A DNA stretch of 27,020 bases from CAZNLL01 sp964573885 (GTDB taxonomy: Bacteria > Desulfobacterota > DSM-4660 > Desulfatiglandales > Desulfatiglandaceae). The DNA is taken from contig CAZNLL010000042.1 of the NCBI GenBank assembly GCA_964573885.1, positions 1-27,020 of the forward strand, in the 5' to 3' direction. Each line of letters begins with the position of its first letter. The first letter of the stretch is position 1. Below, in pieces: positions 1-7,031 of this stretch. The notes below the pieces were generated by a model. It worked only from the letters and a program-made list of their open reading frames with translations. It was not told the origin of the DNA and ran no database searches. The position numbers and the translations under genes are program-made.

Positions 1-523
1 CACACTAGTCTCATTTTCGCGTCCTCCTTATGGTATGGATGACCTGATCCGGAAGACATCCGAACTGGGTGTGGCCAGCATTTCTCTGTTTTTTTCTGAG
101 AGGACCGTCATCAGGATGGATGAAAGCAGGATTCCAAAAAAAATGGATCACTGGAAAAAAATAGCCCTGGCCGCCACCAAGCAGTCTGACAGGCATGCCC
201 CGGCCCGGATAGAAGGCCCGTCCCCTTTTGTGGATTTGGTGGCGAGATGGAAATCCAGCCCTGCCTTAAAGGTGATCCTATGGGAAGGGGAGGGAGCCAG
301 GGACCTCAAGTCCTTGCTTCACGCTGTTCCTCAGGTCGAAAGGGTGGTTGGTATTGTCGGTCCGGAAGGCGGTTTTGCCGAAAAAGAGGTGGCACTAGCC
401 GGGAATGCGGGATTTATTTCCGCTTCTTTAGGAGACAGGATTCTGCGTTCAGAGACCGCCGCCGTAACCATGGTGACCATTATCCAGTATGAATGGGGGG
501 ACCTGGGGCTAAGCAGCGGATAG
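1..523 (+). CDS. rsmE: 16S rRNA (uracil-1498-N3)-methyltransferase RsmE, 3' part (partial at window edge)
   Basis: The reading frame is open from base 2 to the TAG at 521-523, so the gene enters from the left and only its C-terminal part (about 173 codons) is visible. This is the SPOUT (trefoil-knot) methyltransferase domain: MDDLIRKTSELGV matches the family's 'ATELGV' segment, followed by the SAM-binding knot motifs GPEGGFAEKE and LGDRILRSETAA. By family knowledge it methylates N3 of U1498 of 16S rRNA using SAM, in the cytoplasm. The ATG at 35 is internal and not a start, because homology continues upstream of it. The gene is convergent with the next one with only 4 nt between stop codons. 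Family assignment is secure; the N-terminal RNA-binding domain is outside the window. Confidence 0.93.
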   Translation, partial: TLVSFSRPPYGMDDLIRKTSELGVASISLFFSERTVIRMDESRIPKKMDHWKKIALAATKQSDRHAPARIEGPSPFVDLVARWKSSPALKVILWEGEGARDLKSLLHAVPQVERVVGIVGPEGGFAEKEVALAGNAGFISASLGDRILRSETAAVTMVTIIQYEWGDLGLSSG

Positions 524-527
524 GGCC

Positions 528-788
528 TTAGTCTTCGCCCTCCTCCAAAAAGCATTCATTGATTTTCTCTTTCACTTCTTCCAGGACCTCGCTGAGCCAG
601 AGCACGTCGTCTACGGCCAAACGCCCCGGTTTTGTGGTCCCCTTGCTTCCGTCCCGTTTGGTATAGGCCCTGGGCCCGATCTGCAGTTTGGGCTCCCCGT
701 CCCCATAACGGTTGATGGAGAGCAAAAGACCTGTTTCCTCGTTTTCCCAGGTTTCTAAGACATGATCCTTGGTGGGATCGTAGGCCAT
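528..788 (-). CDS. Small PC4-like (YdbC/PC4 fold) putative nucleic-acid-binding protein
   Basis: An 86-residue protein read from an ATG at 788. A GGGAGG Shine-Dalgarno lies about 13 nt upstream, separated from the start by a GGTTAAAAAAACC mini-hairpin. The pattern 'LLLSINRYGDGEPKLQIGPR' followed by 'GRLAVDDVLWLSEVLEEV' resembles the single-domain PC4/p15 transcriptional coactivator fold (beta strands, basic loop, amphipathic helix); the basic stretch KRDGSKGTTKPGR (residues about 44-56) would be the nucleic-acid-contacting part. The C-terminus is acidic (EEGED). It lies 69 nt downstream of enolase on the same strand and may be cotranscribed with it. No catalytic motif is visible. The PC4-like label is a moderate-confidence impression from pattern; the gene itself looks real because of its codon structure and position. 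Confidence 0.6.
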   Translation of the reverse strand: MAYDPTKDHVLETWENEETGLLLSINRYGDGEPKLQIGPRAYTKRDGSKGTTKPGRLAVDDVLWLSEVLEEVKEKINECFLEEGED

Positions 789-819
789 GTGGTTTTTTTA
801 ACCTCCCATTTTCGTAACC

Positions 820-847
820 CTTTAGGTGTTTTCAGTGCTCATGATCC
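820..847. repeat. 28-nt direct repeat, copy 1 (upstream of the PC4-like gene)
   Basis: CTTTAGG.GTTTTCAG.G.TCATGATCC is present here and again at 3318-3345 in the same orientation with 3 mismatches in 28. Here it lies between the enolase stop and the PC4-like start, its end 32 nt before the ATG at 788. On the minus strand each copy contains a six-codon ATG...TAA mini-ORF. Function unknown. Confidence 0.7.
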
Positions 848-857
848 GGTCTTAAGG

Positions 858-2126
858 TCAGCGGTCCCAGCCGAACTCGGCCGTCTCGCCCAGTTCCTCT
901 TCAATCCTCAGAAGCTGATTATACTTACAGATCCTCTCGGAGCGGCAAAGTGATCCGGTCTTAATCTGGCCGGTTCCGGCGGCAACAGCCAGATCTGAAA
1001 TAAAGGTGTCCTCCGTCTCACCGGAGCGATGGGAAACAACGGCCTTCCATCCCGCCCGATGGGTCATGTTGATGGCCGCCATGGTTTCCGTAAGGGTCCC
1101 TATCTGGTTGAGCTTGATCAAGACCGCATTGGCCGACTTCTCCTTGATGCCCCTGGAGATGCGTTTGGTATTGGTCACAAAGAGATCGTCACCCACAATC
1201 TGGATCCGGTCTCCCATCCTCTCGGTCATGCTTTTCCACGCCTTCCAGTCATTCTCGTCAAGGCCGTCTTCGATGGAGTAAATGGGGTAGCGTTTCACCC
1301 AGCCGTCATAGAAGTCAATCATCTGGGCCGAGGTCCGTTTGGATTGATCCGATTTGGAAAACACATATTTACCGTTTTTGTAAAAGGAAGAAGACGCCGG
1401 ATCCAGGGCAAGCACGACATCCCTGCCCGGTCGGTATCCGGCCTTGTCAATGCCGGCAAGGACCATTTCAACGGCCTCATCGTTGGACTTGAGATCGGGG
1501 GCGAATCCCCCTTCATCTCCCACCGCCGTGGAAAAACCCTTTTCCTTTAAGACCCCTGCCAGGGCATGAAAGACCTCGGCGCCGATGCGCAAGGCCTCTT
1601 TAAAGGTCTTCCCCCCCACGGGCATGATCATGAATTCCTGGAGATCCACACTGTTGGAGGCATGGAGACCCCCGTTGAGGATATTCATCATGGGCATGGG
1701 CAGCCTGCAGGCGTTCACCCCTCCCATGTACCGGTAAAGGGGCATGCACAGACAATCCGCGGCAGAGCGCGCCACCGCCAGAGAGACCCCCAGTAGGGCG
1801 TTGGCCCCCAGTTTTCCCTTGTTGGGGGTCCCGTCCAGTTCAATAAGGGTCTTGTCTATGAGTCCCTGATCCATGGGGTCCATGCCCAGAAGGGCAGGGG
1901 CGATGGTCTTGTTGACGTTCTGAACAGCCGTTTCCACCCCTTTGCCGCCGTAACGCTTTTTTCTGCCATCCCGGAGTTCCAGGGCTTCGTGTTTGCCCGT
2001 GGACGCCCCCGAGGGCACGGCGGCCCGGCCAAAACTGCCGTCGCTCAGGATCACCTCCACCTCCACACTGGGGTGCCCCCTTGAATCCAGGATCTCCCGG
2101 GCGATGATCATTTCTATGGTCTCCAT
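858..2126 (-). CDS. eno: Enolase (phosphopyruvate hydratase)
   Basis: Encodes 422 residues, the normal family length. It interconverts 2-phosphoglycerate and phosphoenolpyruvate in glycolysis/gluconeogenesis. The N-terminal domain begins IAREILDSRGHPSVEVEV with the mobile loop PSGASTGKHEALELRD. The barrel carries GDEGGFAP (proton-transfer Glu), the metal ligands in LDPASS, SIEDGLDENDW and GDDLFVTN, the catalytic Lys in LIKLNQIGT, and the enolase signature SHRSGETEDT. The start at 2126 is chosen over an in-frame ATG 11 codons upstream because an AAGGAGG Shine-Dalgarno sits 6-7 nt before it and family members start M-x-x-I-x-x-I-x-A-R-E-I-L-D-S-R-G. No oddity is seen in catalytic residues. The PC4-like gene follows on the same strand. 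Confidence 0.98.
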   Translation of the reverse strand: METIEMIIAREILDSRGHPSVEVEVILSDGSFGRAAVPSGASTGKHEALELRDGRKKRYGGKGVETAVQNVNKTIAPALLGMDPMDQGLIDKTLIELDGTPNKGKLGANALLGVSLAVARSAADCLCMPLYRYMGGVNACRLPMPMMNILNGGLHASNSVDLQEFMIMPVGGKTFKEALRIGAEVFHALAGVLKEKGFSTAVGDEGGFAPDLKSNDEAVEMVLAGIDKAGYRPGRDVVLALDPASSSFYKNGKYVFSKSDQSKRTSAQMIDFYDGWVKRYPIYSIEDGLDENDWKAWKSMTERMGDRIQIVGDDLFVTNTKRISRGIKEKSANAVLIKLNQIGTLTETMAAINMTHRAGWKAVVSHRSGETEDTFISDLAVAAGTGQIKTGSLCRSERICKYNQLLRIEEELGETAEFGWDR

Positions 2127-2199
2127 GCCTGCCTCCTTTGAGTTATGCCTGGATAACATTTTGCGTTTTTGAAATAAAGCTGTTCGGGCGATTCATCAT

Positions 2200-2266
2200 G
2201 GTAAGGGTCCCTTTTCTGATATGACCAGGCCGGGAGACTCGGAACAAAAGAAAAGGCATCCTTACC
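2200..2266. repeat. Short palindromic repeat element (copy A)
   Basis: Outer arms 2200-2217 (GGTAAGGGTCCCTTTTCT) and 2249-2266 are inverted repeats with two mismatches. Between them lies TGATATGACC and a 23-nt core. Bases 2217-2256 are a perfect 40-nt inverted match to 4544-4583 in the larger element. Relative to that larger element, copy A looks like one outer arm joined directly to the opposite arm, with the loop and one inner arm missing. It lies between the enolase start and the GT9 stop. No T-tract follows the hairpin on either strand, so it is not an obvious intrinsic terminator. Confidence 0.8.
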
Positions 2267-2356
2267 CGACCTTGATAAACCGATTCTTCAAGGATCAAAT
2301 CACATCTCTTGGATATTGGCCTTGAGAGATAAAAAGACTATAAAGGATCGTTCTGT

Positions 2357-3283
2357 TCATGACAAGCCCAAAGCCCGGGTAACCAGGGACCTTGATGCCT
2401 CAACCACCCTCTCAACCAGCTCCATGGAGGCCTCTTGGCCTTGAATGACCGCCACCTGTGGACCCAAAGGCCTCCATTGTAAAGGGTCGCTCATCTTGAA
2501 AAGTGAAACCGTGGGCACCCCGAACATGGCGGCGACATGGGTGATGCCACTGTCATGGCCAAGGAACAGACGCGCCTCCTTGAACAGGGTGTGAAGCCCA
2601 CTTTTCTCCGGGCAAATACGGACTTGTCCTTGAGTGGCTTTGAGATTCTCCTCCAGGTGAGGCGCCAGGTCCATCTCGGCGGGGCCGACCAGAAACACGG
2701 GGGCCATGTCTTGAAAAGGGGGCTTTTGCCGGAGCCCGGCAAGGACCCTGATCCAGAACCGGGGGGCCAGGTTTTTGTCTTTGCTGCCCGAGCCTGGATG
2801 GATTATGACGGTTTCGCGCGCGCTTATGGATTCACCGGGGCAAAGGAGACCCACTTTCCGGGCTGCCTGAAAGGCCTTTTCAGCCTCAACAGGCAGACCC
2901 GCTGACCGGAGGCAATGGCCCAGATACAGGGCTACGTGGATGGGCTCTTCCCGGGCCGGGACGGAGGGGAAGCAATGGACCGGAACCCCTGGGAAATAGG
3001 TCTTCAAATTCCGCCGGATACTGCCGTCCCGGTCCTCAAAAAAGGCCGCAACAAGGTCGACATCATACCGGAGAGGGGACTCCCCTTCAGGCCTTTCCAT
3101 GAAAAGTCCTGTCCAAGCCCGGGCCTCCAGGTCCATGGTGCGGTCTACATGATCCCGTATGAAGGACAGGCCGGGCTCCCGCCCCACAAAGGTGACGGCG
3201 GCCTTTCCTGCCAGATCCACCAGGGAGGGCAAGACCATGAGGGTGTCGCCCAGGGCTCCCGGTTTGATAATAAGGGCCTTCAA
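2357..3283 (-). CDS. Glycosyltransferase family 9 (ADP-heptose:LPS heptosyltransferase-like)
   Basis: About 308 residues. The N-terminus LKALIIKPGALGDTLMVLPSL is the typical GT9 opening (Rossmann strand plus GxxGD loop). The C-terminal half carries VIIHPGSGSKDKNL..FWIRVL and LFLGHDSGITHVAAMFGVPTVSLF, the nucleotide-sugar-binding signatures of WaaC/WaaF/RfaF-type enzymes. These transfer heptose or another sugar to the LPS core on the cytoplasmic face of the inner membrane. No ATG starts the frame; an in-frame TAA lies at 3320-3322. Two TTG codons are possible, 3304 and 3283. I prefer 3283 because GAGGGGG lies upstream of it and the protein then starts as family members do. The gene follows the epimerase gene on the same strand. 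The exact acceptor sugar cannot be told. Confidence 0.9.
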   Translation of the reverse strand: MKALIIKPGALGDTLMVLPSLVDLAGKAAVTFVGREPGLSFIRDHVDRTMDLEARAWTGLFMERPEGESPLRYDVDLVAAFFEDRDGSIRRNLKTYFPGVPVHCFPSVPAREEPIHVALYLGHCLRSAGLPVEAEKAFQAARKVGLLCPGESISARETVIIHPGSGSKDKNLAPRFWIRVLAGLRQKPPFQDMAPVFLVGPAEMDLAPHLEENLKATQGQVRICPEKSGLHTLFKEARLFLGHDSGITHVAAMFGVPTVSLFKMSDPLQWRPLGPQVAVIQGQEASMELVERVVEASRSLVTRALGLS

Positions 3284-3317
3284 GGGGCCTTTTTTCCCCC
3301 TCAAAATATTGGTGAGA

Positions 3318-3345
3318 CTTTAGGCGTTTTCAGAGGTCATGATCC
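3318..3345. repeat. 28-nt direct repeat, copy 2 (upstream of the GT9 gene)
   Basis: Near-identical to 820-847 (3 mismatches). It ends 35 nt before the preferred GT9 start at 3283, nearly the same spacing as copy 1 has to the PC4-like start. On the minus strand it includes ATG ACC TCT GAA AAC GCC TAA, in frame with the GT9 gene but closed by the TAA. Confidence 0.7.
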
Positions 3346-3377
3346 TGCTTCATGGAACCAGAATGGTATAAAGCTTC

Positions 3378-4436
3378 CTACCCATGGATCCCGAAATATT
3401 CCCGGTACCACTGGACAAACCGGGCCACACCTTCCGGCACCGAAACACCGGGCGCATACCCGAAGTCCTTGACCAGATCGTCCACATCGGCCCAGGTAGC
3501 CGCTACATCCCCGGGCTGCATGGGGAGGAAATGCTTTTCCGCCTCTTTCCCCAGAGATTGTTCGATGGCCTTTATGAAATCCATGAGACCCACGGGTGCG
3601 TTGTTCCCGATATTATACAACCGGTAGGGGGCCCGAGACGTTGAAGGGTCCGGATCTTTCCCGCTCCATGCAGGATCCCCCGAGGGCGGGGTATCCAGGA
3701 CCTTGATGACCCCAATGACGATATCGTCGATATAGGTGAAGTCCCGCTTCATTTTTCCGTGATTAAAGACCTCGATGGGCCGGCCCTCAAGAATGGCCTT
3801 GGTAAAGATAAAGAGGGCCATGTCCGGCCGTCCCCAAGGGCCGTAGACGGTGAAAAAGCGGAGTCCTGTGGCTGGGAGTCCGTACAAATGGCTGTAGGTG
3901 TGGGCCATCAGTTCATTGGTTTTTTTGGTGGCCGCGTAGAGGGAAACGGGATGGTCCACATTGTGGCGGGTTGAGAAGGGATAGGCCTCGTTCAACCCAT
4001 AGACCGAACTGGAGGAGGCAAAAACAAGGTGGGTAATGGGGTGATGCCTGCAGCATTCCAGAATATTCAGAAATCCCACAATATTGGAATCGATATAGGC
4101 ATGGGGATGGGTGAGGGAATAACGCACCCCTGCCTGGGCCGCCAGGTGGCACACGCCGTCAAATTTCTCATGGGAGAAGAGTCTTTCAAGGGGCTTCGCC
4201 TCCTGAATGTCCATTTTTATGAAGCGGTATCCAGGGTATTTCAGGCTTTGAACCCAATCACCCTTCTCTGCACCCTCCGGGTCTATGCCGTCTTTTTTCA
4301 GACGGCCGTACTTGATATTGACGTCATAATAATCGTTGATATTATCCAGACCGACAACCTCGTCCCCCCTTTGGGCGAGGCTTGCTGCAATAAAGGAGCC
4401 GATAAAACCGGCGGCCCCCGTGACAAGGATTTTCAT
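3378..4436 (-). CDS. NAD-dependent epimerase, UDP-glucuronate 4-epimerase type
   Basis: 352 residues, an extended SDR. The NAD-binding motif GAAGFIGS is at residues about 8-15, followed by a DNINDYYDVNIKYGRL segment. The catalytic pair is in SLYAATKKTNE (YxxxK), and TGLRFFTVYGPWGRPDMA is characteristic of the UDP-GlcA 4-epimerase (CapI/LspL/GAE) branch; these make UDP-galacturonate for LPS or capsule. The start at 4436 is set by an AAGGAGGA Shine-Dalgarno and by the Rossmann motif falling at the expected distance; the 36 codons upstream in frame are not family-like. GT9 follows 73 nt downstream of its stop on the same strand, so both probably serve the same surface glycan. The two genes are bracketed by the palindromic repeats. 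Confidence 0.93.
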   Translation of the reverse strand: MKILVTGAAGFIGSFIAASLAQRGDEVVGLDNINDYYDVNIKYGRLKKDGIDPEGAEKGDWVQSLKYPGYRFIKMDIQEAKPLERLFSHEKFDGVCHLAAQAGVRYSLTHPHAYIDSNIVGFLNILECCRHHPITHLVFASSSSVYGLNEAYPFSTRHNVDHPVSLYAATKKTNELMAHTYSHLYGLPATGLRFFTVYGPWGRPDMALFIFTKAILEGRPIEVFNHGKMKRDFTYIDDIVIGVIKVLDTPPSGDPAWSGKDPDPSTSRAPYRLYNIGNNAPVGLMDFIKAIEQSLGKEAEKHFLPMQPGDVAATWADVDDLVKDFGYAPGVSVPEGVARFVQWYREYFGIHG

Positions 4437-4532
4437 GGCCTCTGTTCCTCCTTGAGCCCGGTGGTCGGTTCGTGCCAATTCCCAAATCGTATGTGGTGAC
4501 TTAGATCCCAGGAAAAAGAGTTTCCCAACGCC

Positions 4533-4719
4533 GGGTAACGACACCTTTTCTTTTGTTCCGAGTCTCCCGGCCTGGTCATATCAAGGCGTTACGAATGTGT
4601 GATGCCTACCCCCTCCCTGTTCCCCTCGCCTTGGCTCGGGGCCAGGGGGTCCCCCATCCGTAACACCTTGATATGACGAAGGCCTCCCGCCAGTCACGCC
4701 AGAAAAGGTATCGTTACCC
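4533..4719. repeat. Long palindromic repeat element (copy B) with two-block symmetric arms
   Basis: Two outer 19-nt arms (4533-4551 and 4701-4719; GGGTAACGAYACCTTTTCT, 18/19 matching) and two inner 19-nt arms (4575-4593 and 4659-4677; GTCATATCAAGGYGTTACG, 18/19 matching) are separated on each side by exactly 23 nt that do not pair. The central loop is 65 nt (4594-4658). No ORF of transposase type lies inside. The left half (4544-4583) is repeated perfectly, inverted, at 2217-2256. The layout suggests a non-autonomous (MITE-like) element, a recombination site pair or a structured RNA; the sequence alone does not decide. Confidence 0.85.
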
Positions 4720-4804
4720 TAACAGATCGCTCGATTAACTGAAACCGGGTATTCCTGGTAATCTTTTGAAAAAGGGTCATTTGCTGATGGCACTCAGGTT
4801 AATG

Positions 4805-4834
4805 TTGATTCAAGCCCTGCAAAGGGCTTATAAA
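4805..4834 (+). promoter_or_regulatory. Putative sigma70 promoter for pgk with a palindrome in the spacer
   Basis: -35 TTGATT (4805-4810), 18-nt spacer, -10 TATAAA (4829-4834), giving a 5' UTR of about 75 nt before the pgk ATG. The spacer contains AAGCCCT-GCAA-AGGGCTT (4812-4829), a 7-bp inverted repeat that could be an operator. Both calls are from motif inspection only. Confidence 0.5.
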
Positions 4835-4916
4835 GGGACTTATCAAAAAGGGATCATTTCCCGACCCGAGTTGGTTCCTGGACCCAATGTTTACACCAGA
4901 TTATGGAGGGTGCCAA

Positions 4917-6215
4917 ATGGAAAAGCAAGGATTGGATCCCCGATTAAGGGTTGTACAAGATGCCCCTTTGAGGGACAAGGTGGTTCTCTTGAGAGTGGAT
5001 CATAATGTGGTGAAAAAGGGGCTCATCAAGGATCCCTATCGCATCGACGCCACTTTCGCCACCCTGTATACCATTGCTGAAAGAGGGGGAAGACCCATTC
5101 TCATGACCCACGTAGGGCGTCCCAGGGACAAAAAGACCGGCGCTATTACCTGTAAGGAAGGGGACTCCGTGGTTCCCATTGTCGGGTACCTGGAGGATAA
5201 ACTCGCCACCAGGATCCATATACATGAGTGTCCCGTAGAAGGCGAAAAAGGCATCACCGTTTTGAACGGGGAGATCGCCTCGGCCCTGACCGCCCTCAGG
5301 GCGGGTGAGACGGGCATGATTTATCTTCCCAATATCCGTTGGTTTGCAGGGGAGGAGACCAAGGGCCCGGAAAGGGAGGCCTTTGCCCGGGAACTGGCTT
5401 CTTTGGGGGACGTTTTCGTCAATGATGCCTTTGGCGCCCACCGGGCCCATGCCTCGACCTATGATGTGGCCAAGTACCTGCCTTCCTTTGCGGGGGTATT
5501 GCTTCAAAAGGAGATCCGGCATCTCCACAGGGTCCTCTCCCCTGAAAGGCCCTTTGTGGCCGTTGTCGCCGGTGCCAAGTATGATACGAAAATCGGGCCT
5601 CTCAAGGCCCTCTACAGCAAGGTTGACCACCTGATCCTGGGCGGCCTCATGTACAATACCTATCTCTCCGCCAAATACGGCGTGCCTGTGGCCGGGGTTT
5701 CCGAAGAGGACAGGGCCCTGGCAGAGGTACTGGTGGCCCTGGACCGTGAGGACCACAAGATCATGGAGATGCCCCACCTTATGGAATCCGACACCCTGGA
5801 AGGGAGAGTGGAAGGGAGACACCGCCCGGTCCGTATCCAGGCCCTTCAGGGGGGAAGGGAATGCCAATACCTCGTGGATATTATGCCACAATCCCTGGAA
5901 GAGGGCCGCATAAGAGAGGTGGTGGGCTCCGCAAAAACCCTCTTTGTGAATGCTGTTATGGGCTTTATGCCCCACTTCTTTGAAGGCTCCCAGGCCCTAT
6001 ATAGGCTGATCTTTTCCAATCAAGGGGCCATGAAACTCTTTGGGGGCGGGGATACCCTCCAGGAACTGAGAAACCTCTGTCCCGGCCTTTATATGTCCGG
6101 CCTGGACGCCAAGGATACCTACTACTTCACCGGCGGGGGCAGTGTGCTGGCGGCCATCGAACAGGGGAGCCCTTACGGCATGAAGCCCGTTGAAGTGCTG
6201 ATGGAAGAGAATTGA
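4917..6215 (+). CDS. pgk: Divergent phosphoglycerate kinase
   Basis: 432 residues versus about 390-400 for usual PGKs. Substrate-side motifs are retained: RVDHNV (Arg of RVDFNVP), MTHVGRP, the basic LPNIRWFAGE, NDAFGAHRAHAST, and the Lys of VAGAKYDTKIGPL. The nucleotide side is altered: the usual WNGPxGVFE is NAVMGFMPHFFEG, DIGP is DIMP, and the C-terminal STGGG is FTGGGS; GGGDT is kept. The extra length lies mainly in the middle (a basic GRVEGRHRPVR segment). Canonical role: 1,3-bisphosphoglycerate + ADP to 3-phosphoglycerate + ATP. The start is at 4917, with GGAGGG 8 nt upstream, rather than at 4887. The formyltransferase-like gene follows after 10 nt. Family certain; whether it is the housekeeping PGK or a specialised paralogue is not visible here. 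Confidence 0.88.
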   Translation: MEKQGLDPRLRVVQDAPLRDKVVLLRVDHNVVKKGLIKDPYRIDATFATLYTIAERGGRPILMTHVGRPRDKKTGAITCKEGDSVVPIVGYLEDKLATRIHIHECPVEGEKGITVLNGEIASALTALRAGETGMIYLPNIRWFAGEETKGPEREAFARELASLGDVFVNDAFGAHRAHASTYDVAKYLPSFAGVLLQKEIRHLHRVLSPERPFVAVVAGAKYDTKIGPLKALYSKVDHLILGGLMYNTYLSAKYGVPVAGVSEEDRALAEVLVALDREDHKIMEMPHLMESDTLEGRVEGRHRPVRIQALQGGRECQYLVDIMPQSLEEGRIREVVGSAKTLFVNAVMGFMPHFFEGSQALYRLIFSNQGAMKLFGGGDTLQELRNLCPGLYMSGLDAKDTYYFTGGGSVLAAIEQGSPYGMKPVEVLMEEN

Positions 6216-6225
6216 GGCTGGTTTT

Positions 6226-7020
6226 ATGGCGATTCAACCCATTTTTGATCCCCAGAAGGCGGAAAGGCCCATGCGGGTGGCGGCCTTCATGTCCGGTTCC
6301 GGTACCAACGTCATGAGGCTCCTGGAACAGGAAGAACAGCTTAGGGAACAGGGCCCCGCACCCTTTGAAGTGGTCTTTATCTTCAGCGACCGCTCAGACG
6401 GGTCTTGCAGGGGGGAAAAGATCGCCCTAAAAAGGGGGCTTCCCTACTTCAGCTACGATATCCGGGCCTTCTACCGCCGAAGGTCTTTAAAAAGGGGCGT
6501 CAACACACCCCAGGGGCTGGCCGTGAGGAAGGAATACGACCAGGTGGCACAAAAGCTGGTGGAGGCCTTCCATGTCGATGTCATCGCCCTGGGTGGGTAT
6601 ATGAGTTATATCACCCTGAAGCGCTGTGTTAATGTGCATCCTGCAGACCTTTCCATTACGGGCCCTGAGGGCCGGAGGAAGTATGTGGGTGATAATGCGG
6701 TGCGCGACGCCATTGTGGCGGGAGAGAAGATCCTCCGCGCCTCGACCCTGTGGACGGACGAGGGGGTGGATACAGGGCCCCTTCTCATGGTCTCGGACCC
6801 GGTCCCTGTACGGCTCCCCGAGCCTCTTGAAGCCCTGGGAGAAGACCCAAGCCGGCTCGCCCAGGTGGTGGCGGAACATCAAGCCCGCCTAAAAGAAGTG
6901 GGAGACTGGCGGGTTTTTCCCCGGACCATTGAAATGATTGCCCGGGGCCGCTTTGCCCTGGACGAAAACCAAGCGGTATATGTGGACGGAAGCCCTGTCC
7001 CCCAAGGGTACAGGGAATAA
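6226..7020 (+). CDS. PurN-like formyltransferase family protein, substrate unknown
   Basis: 264 residues, longer than PurN (about 190-215). The N-terminus after about 15 residues is VAAFMSGSGTNVMRLL, the phosphate-binding loop of GAR transformylase. The active-site Asn-His is in VNVHPADLS (PurN NxHPSLL) and the Asp in TDEGVDTGPLL, so the 10-formyl-THF transferase triad N-H-D is present. Differences from PurN: a charged insertion around residues 80-105 (FYRRRSLKRGVNTPQG), HPADLSITGPEGRRKYVGDNAV in place of HPSLLPxFxGxxAxxQA, and an extra C-terminal tail. It starts 10 nt after pgk with a GAGG ribosome-binding site overlapping the pgk stop, so it is cotranscribed. It may be a true PurN or a formyltransferase acting on another amine; I cannot tell. 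Confidence 0.75.
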   Translation: MAIQPIFDPQKAERPMRVAAFMSGSGTNVMRLLEQEEQLREQGPAPFEVVFIFSDRSDGSCRGEKIALKRGLPYFSYDIRAFYRRRSLKRGVNTPQGLAVRKEYDQVAQKLVEAFHVDVIALGGYMSYITLKRCVNVHPADLSITGPEGRRKYVGDNAVRDAIVAGEKILRASTLWTDEGVDTGPLLMVSDPVPVRLPEPLEALGEDPSRLAQVVAEHQARLKEVGDWRVFPRTIEMIARGRFALDENQAVYVDGSPVPQGYRE

Positions 7021-7031
7021 GGGGACGGAGG

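Larger units (their letters stand above)
4437..4916. other. 480-nt intergenic region with a palindromic element and the pgk promoter
   Basis: This is the longest gene-free stretch in the window, between divergent epimerase and pgk genes. It holds the epimerase Shine-Dalgarno, a 187-nt inverted-repeat element (4533-4719), about 85 nt without recognisable structure (4720-4804), and a sigma70-like promoter for pgk (4805-4834). Short ORFs here lack coding character. Confidence 0.75.

Noticed and set aside
4944..5975. 343-codon open frame on the minus strand opposite pgk
   Set aside because: It mirrors the codon structure of pgk, has no recognisable family motifs, and pgk on the plus strand is clearly conserved.
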